This document shows positions 1 through 7,573 of a DNA stretch of 32,262 bases, piece after piece. Position numbers and translations under genes: made by a program. Position 1 is the first letter of the stretch. The number at the start of each line of letters is the position of its first letter. The notes under the pieces were generated by a model. The model searched no databases. It worked only from the letters and a program-made list of their open reading frames with translations, and was not told the origin of the DNA. This stretch comes from an uncultured bacterium (GTDB lineage Bacteria > Myxococcota_A > UBA9042 > PHBI01), in NCBI GenBank assembly GCA_938040325.1, contig CALHXW010000407.1:1-32262 (forward strand), given 5' to 3'.

Positions 1-851
1 ACCGTGTGACCGATCACGAGGCGGTCCGCCGACAACCGACTGAGTACCGCACCCAGCTCCTCGCACATCTCGGCAGAGTCGCCGGCGTAGGCCCGTGTCC
101 AGATTGGACTCTGACTTTCAGCGACGAACTCAGGCATGGCCTCGCGGCCTGCAAGCCAGCTTGAGACCTCGCGGTTCATCCGCCCAACGCCGTAGTCGAG
201 GTGTCGCTTCAACACGCCGCCGTGCACGAACACGCTGCGGTCGACCTGCACGATCACACGGTGGTCGCTGAGGGCTTTGGCATATGGGCCACCCGGGCAA
301 AACGCTCGAATGCGCCCCCGGTGGGGTTGGGGAGCAGCCGCGACCCGCTGCTGGTCAGCGGGTCTCAGGCACGGCTGGTCGATGTCTGCAAAGTCCGTCC
401 AGCCACCATCGGTCACGTAGCGAAAGTCGAACGCGACGTTCATCAGCTCGTGGTTGCCAACCAGCGGAACGAAGCGACCGCCCGCCGCACGGGCTTGCAC
501 TTGCAGACGCTCGAAGAGGTCGATGATCGCCCGCTCGCCATCGCCTCGGTCGAGCTGGTCTCCGAGCTGTACGACGACCGCATCACCGGCGACCCAGTCG
601 CTCTGCGCATCGATGACTCCAGCGCGCGTGAGAACGGCTCGCGTGGCCGCCAGATCGCCGTGGACGTCACCGAAGGCAATCACTCGCCCGGCGCTCGTGA
701 GCTTCCAGCTCGTGTCGTCAGCCTCTTGGGCGGCAGGCGCCGGCTGACGCTGCTCGCTCTTTGGCGCTGAGTCACGACAGGCTGTGATCGCAACCAGTGC
801 GCCCAGAAGGACTCCGAGTCTCCTCCAAGGCTTCCGTTGCTTTGCGCTCAT
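1..851 (-). CDS. Metallophosphoesterase lipoprotein (3' end beyond window)
   Basis: Read on the reverse strand, an open frame runs from an ATG at 851 to the window edge without a stop, so the C-terminus is missing (283 residues seen). The N-terminus is a lipoprotein signal: basic residues, a hydrophobic stretch, then the lipobox I-T-A-C with Cys25. It is followed by calcineurin-like phosphoesterase motifs in order: GDVHGD (near residue 60), GDQLDRG and GNHE; GHT appears close to the window edge. These supply the two-metal site. The spacing and the GDVHGD/GDQLDRG/GNHE set resemble Shewanella-like protein phosphatases, so it may be a Ser/Thr or Tyr phosphoprotein phosphatase anchored in the envelope, which would fit the kinases nearby; that substrate is inference. 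The frame is easily missed because it has no stop inside the window. Confidence 0.88.
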   Translation of the reverse strand, partial: MSAKQRKPWRRLGVLLGALVAITACRDSAPKSEQRQPAPAAQEADDTSWKLTSAGRVIAFGDVHGDLAATRAVLTRAGVIDAQSDWVAGDAVVVQLGDQLDRGDGERAIIDLFERLQVQARAAGGRFVPLVGNHELMNVAFDFRYVTDGGWTDFADIDQPCLRPADQQRVAAAPQPHRGRIRAFCPGGPYAKALSDHRVIVQVDRSVFVHGGVLKRHLDYGVGRMNREVSSWLAGREAMPEFVAESQSPIWTRAYAGDSAEMCEELGAVLSRLSADRLVIGHT

Positions 852-928
852 CGTACCTATCCGTCCGAAGTGGCCCCGGCGACGCGGAGACAGCGTCATC
901 GTGAACCTCGCTGTCGCCAATGGCAAAC

Positions 929-958
929 GACGCCCGCCGACCTCGGTCGACGGGCGTC
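929..958 (-). terminator. Hairpin terminator after the peroxiredoxin gene
   Basis: GACGCCCG (929-936) pairs perfectly with CGGGCGTC (951-958). After one mismatch, CGACC (938-942) pairs with GGTCG (945-949). On the reverse strand the hairpin is followed by a short GTTT run. It lies about 30 bases after the peroxiredoxin stop and before the next gene on the same strand, as expected of an intrinsic terminator with a weak U-tract. Confidence 0.65.
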
Positions 959-989
959 GCATGAAGCTACGCTCAGCGTCTCGCGGCGC

Positions 990-1628
990 TCAGTCCTTGT
1001 TGGGCTGTGGCGTGTAGCGCAGGTACGGCTTGACCACGGTGTGGCCCTTCGGGAAGTGCTTCGGGATGTCCTCGGTGGCGATCGAGGGCACGACGATGCA
1101 GTCTTCGCCGTCCTTCCAGTTCGCTGGGGTCGCGACCTTGTGGTAGGCGGTGAGCTGGAGCGAGTCGACGACGCGCAGGATCTCGTCAAAGTTGCGGCCG
1201 GTCGCTGGCGGGTAGGTGAGCGTCAGCTTCACGGTCTTGTCGGGTGCGATGATGAAGACCGAGCGGACAGTGAATGTCGTATCTGCCTTCGGGTGGATCA
1301 TGTCGTAGAGCGTGGCGACCTTACGCTCGGGGTCGGCGATGATGGGGTAGTTGACCGTGGTGCACTGGGTCTCGTCGATGTCGCCGATCCAGGCTTTGTG
1401 GTCGGCCACCGAGTCCACCGAGACCGCGATCGTCTTCACATTGCGCTTCTGGAACTCCGGCTGGAGCTTGGCGACAGTGCCGAGCTCCGTCGTGCAGACC
1501 GGGGTGAAGTCTTTAGGATGCGAAAAGAGGATCCCCCAGCTGTCACCGAGCCACTCGTGGAACGAGATGGTGCCTTGTGAGGTTTCGGTGGTGAAGTCGG
1601 GTGCGGTGTCGCCGAGTCGAATTGCCAT
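990..1628 (-). CDS. 1-Cys peroxiredoxin (Prx6 family)
   Basis: This 212-residue protein reduces hydrogen peroxide and alkyl hydroperoxides in the cytoplasm. The peroxidatic site is F-T-P-V-C-T-T-E with Cys45, preceded by the conserved S-H-P-x-D-F segment. The C-terminal half has Y-P-P-A-T-G-R-N-F-D-E-I-L-R, typical of the Prx6/1-Cys group, and the length matches that family. A second Cys (in G-E-D-C-I-V) exists but is not at the usual resolving position of 2-Cys enzymes. There is no signal peptide. It is divergent from the kinase gene at 1841 and is followed by a hairpin terminator, so it is probably transcribed alone. It is an ordinary Cys enzyme, unlike the Sec-containing redoxin at 7574-10387. 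Confidence 0.95.
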   Translation of the reverse strand: MAIRLGDTAPDFTTETSQGTISFHEWLGDSWGILFSHPKDFTPVCTTELGTVAKLQPEFQKRNVKTIAVSVDSVADHKAWIGDIDETQCTTVNYPIIADPERKVATLYDMIHPKADTTFTVRSVFIIAPDKTVKLTLTYPPATGRNFDEILRVVDSLQLTAYHKVATPANWKDGEDCIVVPSIATEDIPKHFPKGHTVVKPYLRYTPQPNKD

Positions 1629-1683
1629 GGTGTCCCTCTATGCGTGAGTATGCGCAGTCCGTCTGGCGCGGCGCGCGGCCCCG

Positions 1684-1711
1684 ACAATAGGGACAGCATT
1701 CTCACTGGCAA
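1684..1711 (-). promoter_or_regulatory. Candidate sigma70-type promoter of the peroxiredoxin gene
   Basis: On the reverse strand TTGCCA (1706-1711) and TATTGT (1684-1689) are 16 bases apart and lie about 55 bases upstream of the start codon. They match five and four of the six consensus positions of the -35 and -10 boxes. This is pattern matching only. Confidence 0.35.
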
Positions 1712-1840
1712 GTGGAGAAGCGAACCGCGCGCCCCGGCAATCTCCACGTGTCCCGACCAGGCCGCAACAGGTCGTGTTGACGTTCGCATGCGCCAGCCCG
1801 CTGGGGTGCAAAGTCGCGGTCTGGCGCGATTGCCGCTAGG

Positions 1841-2872
1841 ATGCGCGCCGTGGTGTCTCCGCTCCCCATTCCCGGCAGCCTCTTCGCTGACCGCTACCTG
1901 ATCCAGTCGCCCATCGGCGCGGGTGCGTTCGGGGCTGTCTACAGCGCGGTCGACACGTCCGATAGCCGCGTCATCGCGCTCAAGGTCATGAAGCCGGAAG
2001 CCGCTGCTGATGACGAGCAAGTCGCACGCTTTCGTCGCGAGGCAGAGATCTGCGGGCTGCTCACCCACGCCAACATCGTAGAGATGGTCGCCGCCGACCA
2101 AAATGCAAGCACGCCGTATATCGCATTCGAGCTCGTCTCGGGCGCTCCACTGGGGCAGCTTGTCACGTTTCGCGGACGGCTCCGCACGGCCGAGGTCGTC
2201 AACGTCCTCGGCCAGGTGCTCGATGCGCTTGAGTACGCCCATCGGCTCGGCGTGGTCCACCGTGATCTCAAGCCTGACAACATCCTTATCGTGGTGCCCG
2301 AGTCGCAGCGCGTGCCGATCCGCCACGACAGGACCGGACGTGAGCGGCTTGGTCTTCCGAGCCCGCGGCACCCGCTGTGGCAGGACTTGAGCCGCCTCCA
2401 GGTCAAGGTCATCGACTTTGGCCTCGGCAAGCTCCAGCCCTTTGCGCGCGTGAAGAGCAAGCGCCTCACACGTGCTGGGCACTTTGCTGGAACGCCCGAG
2501 TACATGAGCCCTGAGCAAATCCGCAGCAGCCACGACATCGACCATCGGTCCGACATCTACGGTTGCGCCATGCTGATGTACCGCATGCTCTCGGGCGTCG
2601 CGCCGTATCGTGGCGGTACACCGCTTGCCCGCGCCCAGCGCCAGCTCGCCGAAGCGATCCCAGAGCTGCCGGACGGACAGCCGGAGCTTCGCTCTGTCTA
2701 TCAGCGTGCCGGCGGCAAGAAGGCCAACACCCGCTACGGGTCCGCCGCTCAGATGGCGTGGGCGCTTCGAGGGACCATCGATGAGGCGGTGCGCGCGGCT
2801 CCTGAGCCAGAGGCAGCAGACCTGCTCAAGCTCGCCAAGCGAGGATTCTTCCGGCGCCTCCTCCGGCTTTAG
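1841..2872 (+). CDS. Soluble Ser/Thr protein kinase
   Basis: This 343-residue eukaryotic-type (Hanks) kinase consists of little more than the catalytic domain. Visible motifs are the glycine loop G-A-G-A-F-G (26-31), the ATP-anchoring Lys48 (A-L-K-V-M), the catalytic loop H-R-D-L-K-P-D-N (140-147), D-F-G (192-194) and the T-P-E-Y-M-S-P-E-Q activation segment end. All catalytic residues are present, so it should be active. Unusually, about 37 residues are inserted between the catalytic loop and D-F-G (about 151-187), where most family members have around 10. No membrane segment or sensor domain follows; the protein ends in a basic tail (K-R-G-F-F-R-R-L-L-R-L). The ATG at 1841 has AGG directly against it; GTG at 1850 would have better spacing and may be the true start. 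Confidence 0.93.
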   Translation: MRAVVSPLPIPGSLFADRYLIQSPIGAGAFGAVYSAVDTSDSRVIALKVMKPEAAADDEQVARFRREAEICGLLTHANIVEMVAADQNASTPYIAFELVSGAPLGQLVTFRGRLRTAEVVNVLGQVLDALEYAHRLGVVHRDLKPDNILIVVPESQRVPIRHDRTGRERLGLPSPRHPLWQDLSRLQVKVIDFGLGKLQPFARVKSKRLTRAGHFAGTPEYMSPEQIRSSHDIDHRSDIYGCAMLMYRMLSGVAPYRGGTPLARAQRQLAEAIPELPDGQPELRSVYQRAGGKKANTRYGSAAQMAWALRGTIDEAVRAAPEPEAADLLKLAKRGFFRRLLRL

Positions 2873-2879
2873 CCGGAGG
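2860..2879 (+). terminator. Hairpin spanning the stop codon of the kinase gene
   Basis: CCTCCGGC (2860-2867) pairs perfectly with GCCGGAGG (2872-2879) around a TTTA loop, and the TAG stop (2870-2872) is inside the structure. No T-run follows on either strand, so it is not a canonical intrinsic terminator. It may protect the mRNA end or pause polymerase between these convergent genes. Confidence 0.4.
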
Positions 2880-2954
2880 TCAAGAGACACCAAATCACGC
2901 GGCACGAGCGCGACCGCTTTGCCCGCGCCTGTCCACGAGGTGATCCGCACGATC

Positions 2955-4244
2955 TCAAATGCTGCGTTTGCCCGTGGGCACAAAGTCGATGTCTTCTAAG
3001 AACCTCGCGACTTCGTGCAGGTACTCATCGCGGTCGAGGTGGATGACGTGACTGCCGGGGAACCAGTAGAGCCGACAGCGGTGCCAGTGGTCCCAGAGCA
3101 GACGGCTGTGCTTGGGCGGTGCCATCCGGTCGCCGACGCCGCCGATCACCATCAGGCGCTCCTTAGGAAGCAGCGCTGGGTACGTGAGGGGACTGCAGAC
3201 GTTGAGCAGTCGACGGGCCGTTGTGATGTCGTGACCTTGGCTCTTGAGGACGGCGCGAGCGATCGTTCCAAGCGGCTCCCACTCAAGCATCACGTCGGCG
3301 AGGCTCACCACCGGGACGTTGGGGACGGCGAACTGCAAGCGCGGCTCGGTGGCGGCCAAGAGTGCGGTGGTGTAGCCGCCAAGCGAAATGCCGGTGGCGC
3401 CGAGCTCCGTCACGCCGCGGCTGTCGGCGAGCCAGCTGACGAGCTGCCGGAAGTCATAGACAGCTTGGGCGAAGGCTTCGTTGATCCGCGAGACGCCGCC
3501 CGCAAAGAACCCGTGGCCTGAGAACGGCGAGAAGCGCGTCTGACGCTTGCCATGGAACGGCAGGTTGAAGAGGGCCACGTCGAGCCCGAGCACATGGTAG
3601 AACCAGGGCAGAGCGAAGAACCACTGGTTGAGCGCATAGCCTTCCGCGCCGAAGCCGTGAATAGCGATGACGGTCGGCCTGGGACCGTCCTTGTGACGCC
3701 AGTAGCGGACGTGTGCCCAGTGGTTGGCTTTGTGCTTGAGGTAGCTGTCGCGAAGCCGGGGGTTGCTCGGCGTGAAGTCGGAGCGAAACTTCAGGTCCTC
3801 GCACACGCCATCTTCGGGGACGAATCCGGGGCGGCGAGCGCGACGCACGCGTACCGATGCAGGGCGTCCCGGTTGCGCAAAGAATCGGGCTGGGTCGCCG
3901 GAGCTCGCCAGTCGCTCGTAGAAGGGGAGGTCGTTGAACGACTCGCGCAGGGCCTTGGGGTTGTAGCCGAGTGGGCCGGCGAGGAGCGTGATGGCCGCCG
4001 CGCTGCCCGTCCGGATGGCAACGTCGAGTGCGGCTGTTGCCCCGACGCGAAGCCGGTCGCCGAAGCGCAGGTTGAAGTCTTCGTCGCGCTTGGCAAAGTC
4101 CGGGTCGAGCTCGCGCCACCATGCGTCATCAAACGCGTCGCGCTGAGCGTTGAGCGAGCGCTCATGGGCGATGCGACTGACGACGCTGTGCCGCGACGTC
4201 TTCGTGAGCGACCGGCGCTTTCCGGTGCGGGGACCCTTGGGCAA
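2955..4244 (-). CDS. Alpha/beta hydrolase (ABHD18-like)
   Basis: This is a serine hydrolase of unknown substrate, about 429 residues from the start given. The fold is shown by the oxyanion motif I-H-G-F-G-A, the nucleophile elbow G-I-S-L-G-G-Y (Ser), an acidic residue in G-G-V-G-D-R-M-A-P-P and a late His in F-P-G-S-H-V-I-H, in the correct order. A segment of about 190 residues precedes the fold. The F-N-L-P-F-H-G-K-R segment and general layout recall ABHD18-type proteins, but this is a weak resemblance. The frame opens upstream to a GTG at 4325, which would overlap the 5'-nucleotidase gene by 80 bases with an Arg-rich shadow-like N-terminus. I prefer the TTG at 4244, one base after that gene's stop at 4246, suggesting translational coupling. 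Confidence 0.85.
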   Translation of the reverse strand: MPKGPRTGKRRSLTKTSRHSVVSRIAHERSLNAQRDAFDDAWWRELDPDFAKRDEDFNLRFGDRLRVGATAALDVAIRTGSAAAITLLAGPLGYNPKALRESFNDLPFYERLASSGDPARFFAQPGRPASVRVRRARRPGFVPEDGVCEDLKFRSDFTPSNPRLRDSYLKHKANHWAHVRYWRHKDGPRPTVIAIHGFGAEGYALNQWFFALPWFYHVLGLDVALFNLPFHGKRQTRFSPFSGHGFFAGGVSRINEAFAQAVYDFRQLVSWLADSRGVTELGATGISLGGYTTALLAATEPRLQFAVPNVPVVSLADVMLEWEPLGTIARAVLKSQGHDITTARRLLNVCSPLTYPALLPKERLMVIGGVGDRMAPPKHSRLLWDHWHRCRLYWFPGSHVIHLDRDEYLHEVARFLEDIDFVPTGKRSI

Positions 4245-4245
4245 C

Positions 4246-5712
4246 CTATGCGCCCGCGTCTTGGGCTTGGGGACCTGCGCTGCCCGGCGCGACCGGGTCG
4301 TGTGGCAGGCTCGCCTTCGGCGCACGCATGTACGCTGACGGCGTTGCGTAGAGGAAGTTGGACACGCGCGACATGTAGATGTCGGCGAATCGCTCGATCT
4401 GACGCGCCATGTGGCTCTTGTCGATGCCGGCCCGCATCACGAGTCCCCAGCGCTCGCTGCCCTGGGTAGCGGAGGCTTCCGCCAGGGGAGCGAGCGACTG
4501 GTCGAGCTGCTCCAGCTCAGCCTTGAGGACCTCGATGTCGGCTTGGACGTCTGCCTGGCTGGGACCGTCGCGTCGGCCGGCGCGGCGTCGGGTCAGCAAG
4601 AGCCGGAGCTGGTCGAGCCGGGCCTCCAGCTCCGACTTCCGCGCCATGGCGCGTCCAAGCTTGCGCTCGGAGTCAGCGAACGCGTCGATCGCTTCGATGT
4701 CGCTCTCGAGCTCGCGCAGCACCAGGGCGGTTCGCCATGCGACCGTGCGCTTAGACGCGTTGACGTCGGCGAAGATATGGTCGCCGACGTAGAGGATGTC
4801 GCCGCCCTCGAGGCCCAAGTAGGCCTCGATGTGGTCGGCGCTGCCGCTGTAGTAGGCGCCACCTTTCTTGAGGGGGCCGACGACCGGCAGGAGATGGCCT
4901 TCGTCGTCGACCACCTCGTAGATGGGGTTGTTGTCGGCGAAGAAGCTGGGCTTGCGAGCCTGAACGATGACGAGCTCGAACACGTCCCGCCAGGTCTGGC
5001 CCTCAGGCAAGTTGGGGTCGAAGACGTGGCGCATGATCGCGAGGGTGTAGCTCCACTCGGAGTTCGTCACGAGCAAGAGGCGCTTGCCAGCTGCACGCTG
5101 GTCGAGCAGCGCCTCGATAACGCCAGGGTCAGCATCGATGTAGCGCGCGGGGTCGCGGATGATCTCGGCCTTCAGCTCGCCCTCAATGTGGGTGAGATCG
5201 AGGGCGGACTTTACGGCCGCAAAGAGCGACCCGTAGCTTGTGACGTCCACGAGTGTTCCCGCGTCCAATCGATCGACGAGCTGCGAGTACAGGCACGCGC
5301 CGGAGATACCGAAGAGCGTTGAGATAAAGACCCATCGCTTGTCGCGCAGATCGACGTGGGTGGACCGGTAGAGCTCGCGCATCGTCGAGAACGGGAGCAT
5401 CTCGGTGCCGTGGGCACCTGCCTTGATGTAGCCGAACCGGTCGGCCTTCACCACGTTGCCGTTGTGCGTGTCGATGATGAGGCCACGCTCGACCAGATCG
5501 GCATCGAAGGTGAGGTCGCTGACGTCCCAGCCGCGCTCGACAAGCCGGTCGCGTGCGTGCTCGTAGGCGCGCCGCTCCCAGACATCGACGTGGTAGTGGA
5601 CGAGCGTGTAGTCCATGTCGTAGCCGATCGCTTTGATCGCCCGCAGGTTGAGCGTGCGGTTGCAGAAGATGCGTCGCGTGGCTGGGGGCGGCTCTGGGAT
5701 GGCTACGGGCAT
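4246..5712 (-). CDS. HAD-superfamily 5'-nucleotidase (IMP/GMP-type)
   Basis: This 488-residue cytoplasmic protein belongs to the HAD-IG 5'-nucleotidase family, related to the purine-specific cN-II enzymes that dephosphorylate nucleoside monophosphates. Motif I is Y-D-M-D-Y-T-L with Asp32 (nucleophile) and Asp34. Motif II is L-V-T-N-S (about 214-218), a Lys-Lys pair near 282 is the likely motif III, and motif IV is Y-V-G-D-H-I-F-A-D-V (about 308-317). A charged, helical, coiled-coil-like insert covers about 345-420, also typical of the family. The ending Y-M-S-R-V-S-N-F-L resembles the conserved family C-terminus. The ATG at 5712 is right for the family, which begins shortly before motif I. 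It is followed almost without gap by the alpha/beta hydrolase, so the two probably share a transcript. Confidence 0.93.
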   Translation of the reverse strand: MPVAIPEPPPATRRIFCNRTLNLRAIKAIGYDMDYTLVHYHVDVWERRAYEHARDRLVERGWDVSDLTFDADLVERGLIIDTHNGNVVKADRFGYIKAGAHGTEMLPFSTMRELYRSTHVDLRDKRWVFISTLFGISGACLYSQLVDRLDAGTLVDVTSYGSLFAAVKSALDLTHIEGELKAEIIRDPARYIDADPGVIEALLDQRAAGKRLLLVTNSEWSYTLAIMRHVFDPNLPEGQTWRDVFELVIVQARKPSFFADNNPIYEVVDDEGHLLPVVGPLKKGGAYYSGSADHIEAYLGLEGGDILYVGDHIFADVNASKRTVAWRTALVLRELESDIEAIDAFADSERKLGRAMARKSELEARLDQLRLLLTRRRAGRRDGPSQADVQADIEVLKAELEQLDQSLAPLAEASATQGSERWGLVMRAGIDKSHMARQIERFADIYMSRVSNFLYATPSAYMRAPKASLPHDPVAPGSAGPQAQDAGA

Positions 5713-5939
5713 AGGGTACTCGTGCGATCGTGGCGGGTACGTCGGGGCGAAGTGGTCATGCCTTACGCTAAGCGGCCGCCGCCGAAAGGACTAGTCCCAA
5801 ATCAAGCGCTGTTTTCGAGCGAGGCGACGGCGATGTGCTTGCCAGCGACGTCCGTGGGTTCGCTTCCCTCGCGCGAAGCACAACAATGCGCGCTGCCGCA
5901 TCCGGCTGCTTGTCCCGAGCATTCAACCGCCCGCGCGCC

Positions 5940-7214
5940 TCAACGGGTTGCCGGGAGCCGCTCGAGGACCTCTTGCAGGGCTGGGACATCGGCAACGCCT
6001 GCGCCTTTCGACCCGCCCAGGACCTCCAGGTGGTGAAAGTCGGTCACGACGCGGTCGCTGACTCCCTTCAGGCCTTGGCTCTTGAGCGCGACAGCGCCGT
6101 CCCCGTCACGACCGCTGACCGCCTCGACAGCGTCTGTGAGCTCTGTGAGCATCGACGCCACCATGTCGCCGGCCGCCGCATCCGGCGCGAGCTTTTGCAC
6201 GTGCCGCTTGAGCGCGTCGAGCGATCCTTTCGGCAGGAAGTCGCCGCTGGTGGCGATCACGCTGTACGTAACGCCCGCTCGCCTGGGCGCTGACTCCAGG
6301 CGCTCCAACAAGGCCGAACCAGGCAGCAGGTCGCCGGCCGCTTGCCCCAGACCGTCGAAGGGAAAGAGGCCCGCCATCCCCTCCCCAATCACGTCCAACA
6401 GCGTCTCACCCAGCTCGAAGAGTGGATGAAAGCGCGCCAGGGGTGAGCCTGCGAAGGGCGGTGCGACGGCGATCACTCGGTCGACCTCACCGCGAAAGTC
6501 GGTGTCGAGATCCACCCAAGCGGCCGCGATGATTGCGCCCATGGACACGCCAACCACCGACAGGGGCTTGTTGAGTCGGTCATAGAGACGCCGGGCTTGG
6601 ATGCCCAGCTCGGTTGCCGAGTGGATGATCCGGCCGTCGTGGGGGAAGTGGTAGACATAGACGTCATAGCCTTTGGCGCCGAGCAGCGACGCGCTCGTCT
6701 CAAAGCGCTCGGGACGAGCGTTGAGCCCATGAATCAAGACCACAGGCGGACCGCCCTTCGTGGCCGCGAGGTGTTGCTCGAGCTTGTACACGGCTGGACC
6801 GCCCCCGAATGCGGAACGAACGGTCTTCTCAAGCTCGTCGATTTGCTGCTCGAGCAGCACGCGGTCCACCCGTACGACGACGTGATCTCGCTCCACGCGC
6901 AAGCCAATACCAACAGGCTTCAGCGCGGTGTTGGCGACCGCCATGGTCAGCTGTCCAACAGTCCCGCGGGCAGGCACCCGTACGAGGGCGAGCGACTTCG
7001 GCGGCCGGAAGGTCAGGTCGGTGACCGCCTCGGTCAGCAGCGTGTGCAAGAGCGCCCCAAGGTCGAAGCGTCCGTCTGCGTCCAGCGCAAAGCGATGCTC
7101 GACCTCGCCCTGGCGCTCGGTGTGCACGCGCTCAGGAGGAGCCGCATGGGCAGATCCCGTCGTTGCGAGTGTCGCTGTGAGAACGCAAGCGATGAGCAGT
7201 GCGGGCAAGTTCAT
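5940..7214 (-). CDS. Secreted lipase-like alpha/beta hydrolase
   Basis: This 424-residue exported hydrolase has a Sec signal peptide at residues 1-24 (hydrophobic core, then A-H-A before A-P-P). A domain of about 125 residues without a recognised family follows. The hydrolase fold then starts at V-V-L-I-H-G-L-N (about 158-165), with the nucleophile in G-V-S-M-G (Ser224) and a late D-F-H-H-L-E-V (392-398) supplying the probable catalytic His. The H-G-L-N and G-V-S-M-G motifs are lipase/PGAP1-like, so an ester of a lipid or acylated polymer is a likely substrate, acting in the periplasm or outside; the exact substrate cannot be read. AGGTGA sits just upstream of the ATG at 7214 as a ribosome-binding site. 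The 227 bases separating it from the 5'-nucleotidase start hold nothing recognisable. Confidence 0.87.
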   Translation of the reverse strand: MNLPALLIACVLTATLATTGSAHAAPPERVHTERQGEVEHRFALDADGRFDLGALLHTLLTEAVTDLTFRPPKSLALVRVPARGTVGQLTMAVANTALKPVGIGLRVERDHVVVRVDRVLLEQQIDELEKTVRSAFGGGPAVYKLEQHLAATKGGPPVVLIHGLNARPERFETSASLLGAKGYDVYVYHFPHDGRIIHSATELGIQARRLYDRLNKPLSVVGVSMGAIIAAAWVDLDTDFRGEVDRVIAVAPPFAGSPLARFHPLFELGETLLDVIGEGMAGLFPFDGLGQAAGDLLPGSALLERLESAPRRAGVTYSVIATSGDFLPKGSLDALKRHVQKLAPDAAAGDMVASMLTELTDAVEAVSGRDGDGAVALKSQGLKGVSDRVVTDFHHLEVLGGSKGAGVADVPALQEVLERLPATR

Positions 7215-7279
7215 GCTTCACCTAATGCCAAGACACGTCACTTTAGTCCAAAGGCGGCCCTCAAGCCGATAACCGAGCC

Positions 7280-7459
7280 ACGCCGGTCACTCGTGAGATG
7301 AGTCACGAACGACGCCGACGTGTCGGGACCCTTCAAGAAGTCGGACCGAAGAGATCGGCGATGGACCGTCGAGGAGATAGGAACGAACTTCCGGTCTCTA
7401 CGACTAGCGCGCGGAGGTGACTTCAAGAGGGAGCGACGTCGGTCGCTCCCTCTTTTTTT
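7280..7459 (+). ncRNA. Candidate small RNA ending at an orphan terminator
   Basis: The 359-base gap 7215-7573 has no convincing gene. On the + strand it contains an inverted repeat TCGTGA (7291-7296) / TCACGA (7303-7308), a repeated CTTCAAGA sequence (near 7330 and 7421) and then a textbook terminator at 7425-7459. Upstream on the left is a divergent minus-strand gene, so the terminator cannot be ending a + strand protein gene. A small RNA, or the attenuated leader of the selenoprotein gene at 7574, would explain it. The 5' end given is arbitrary and no promoter was identified with confidence. Confidence 0.3.
7425..7459 (+). terminator. Strong Rho-independent terminator
   Basis: A perfect 13-bp stem (7425-7437 with 7442-7454) closes a GTCG loop (7438-7441) and runs into a T7 tract (7453-7459). 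The opposite strand has no T-tract, so it works only for + strand transcripts. It is the strongest terminator in the window and lies 115 bases upstream of the selenoprotein gene. Confidence 0.9.
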
Positions 7460-7573
7460 GATTCGAGCGCGACCGGACAACTGCGTTCGTAAGCGCTGCT
7501 GCGGTTTCGCGCATGCACCGGCGCCACTGAAAGTTCCTAGGTTCTGGCCGCCCGATACTCTACGTTTTGCAGG

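Noticed and set aside
1436-2983. 515-residue open frame on the minus strand opposite the kinase and peroxiredoxin genes
   Set aside because: It is antisense to two clear genes; its sequence is low-complexity and Arg/Ala-rich with no motif. Long antisense frames are common at this GC content.
5713-5995. 75-residue minus-strand frame between the lipase-like and 5'-nucleotidase genes
   Set aside because: It overlaps the lipase gene's 3' end, has no ribosome-binding site and no recognisable composition of a real protein.
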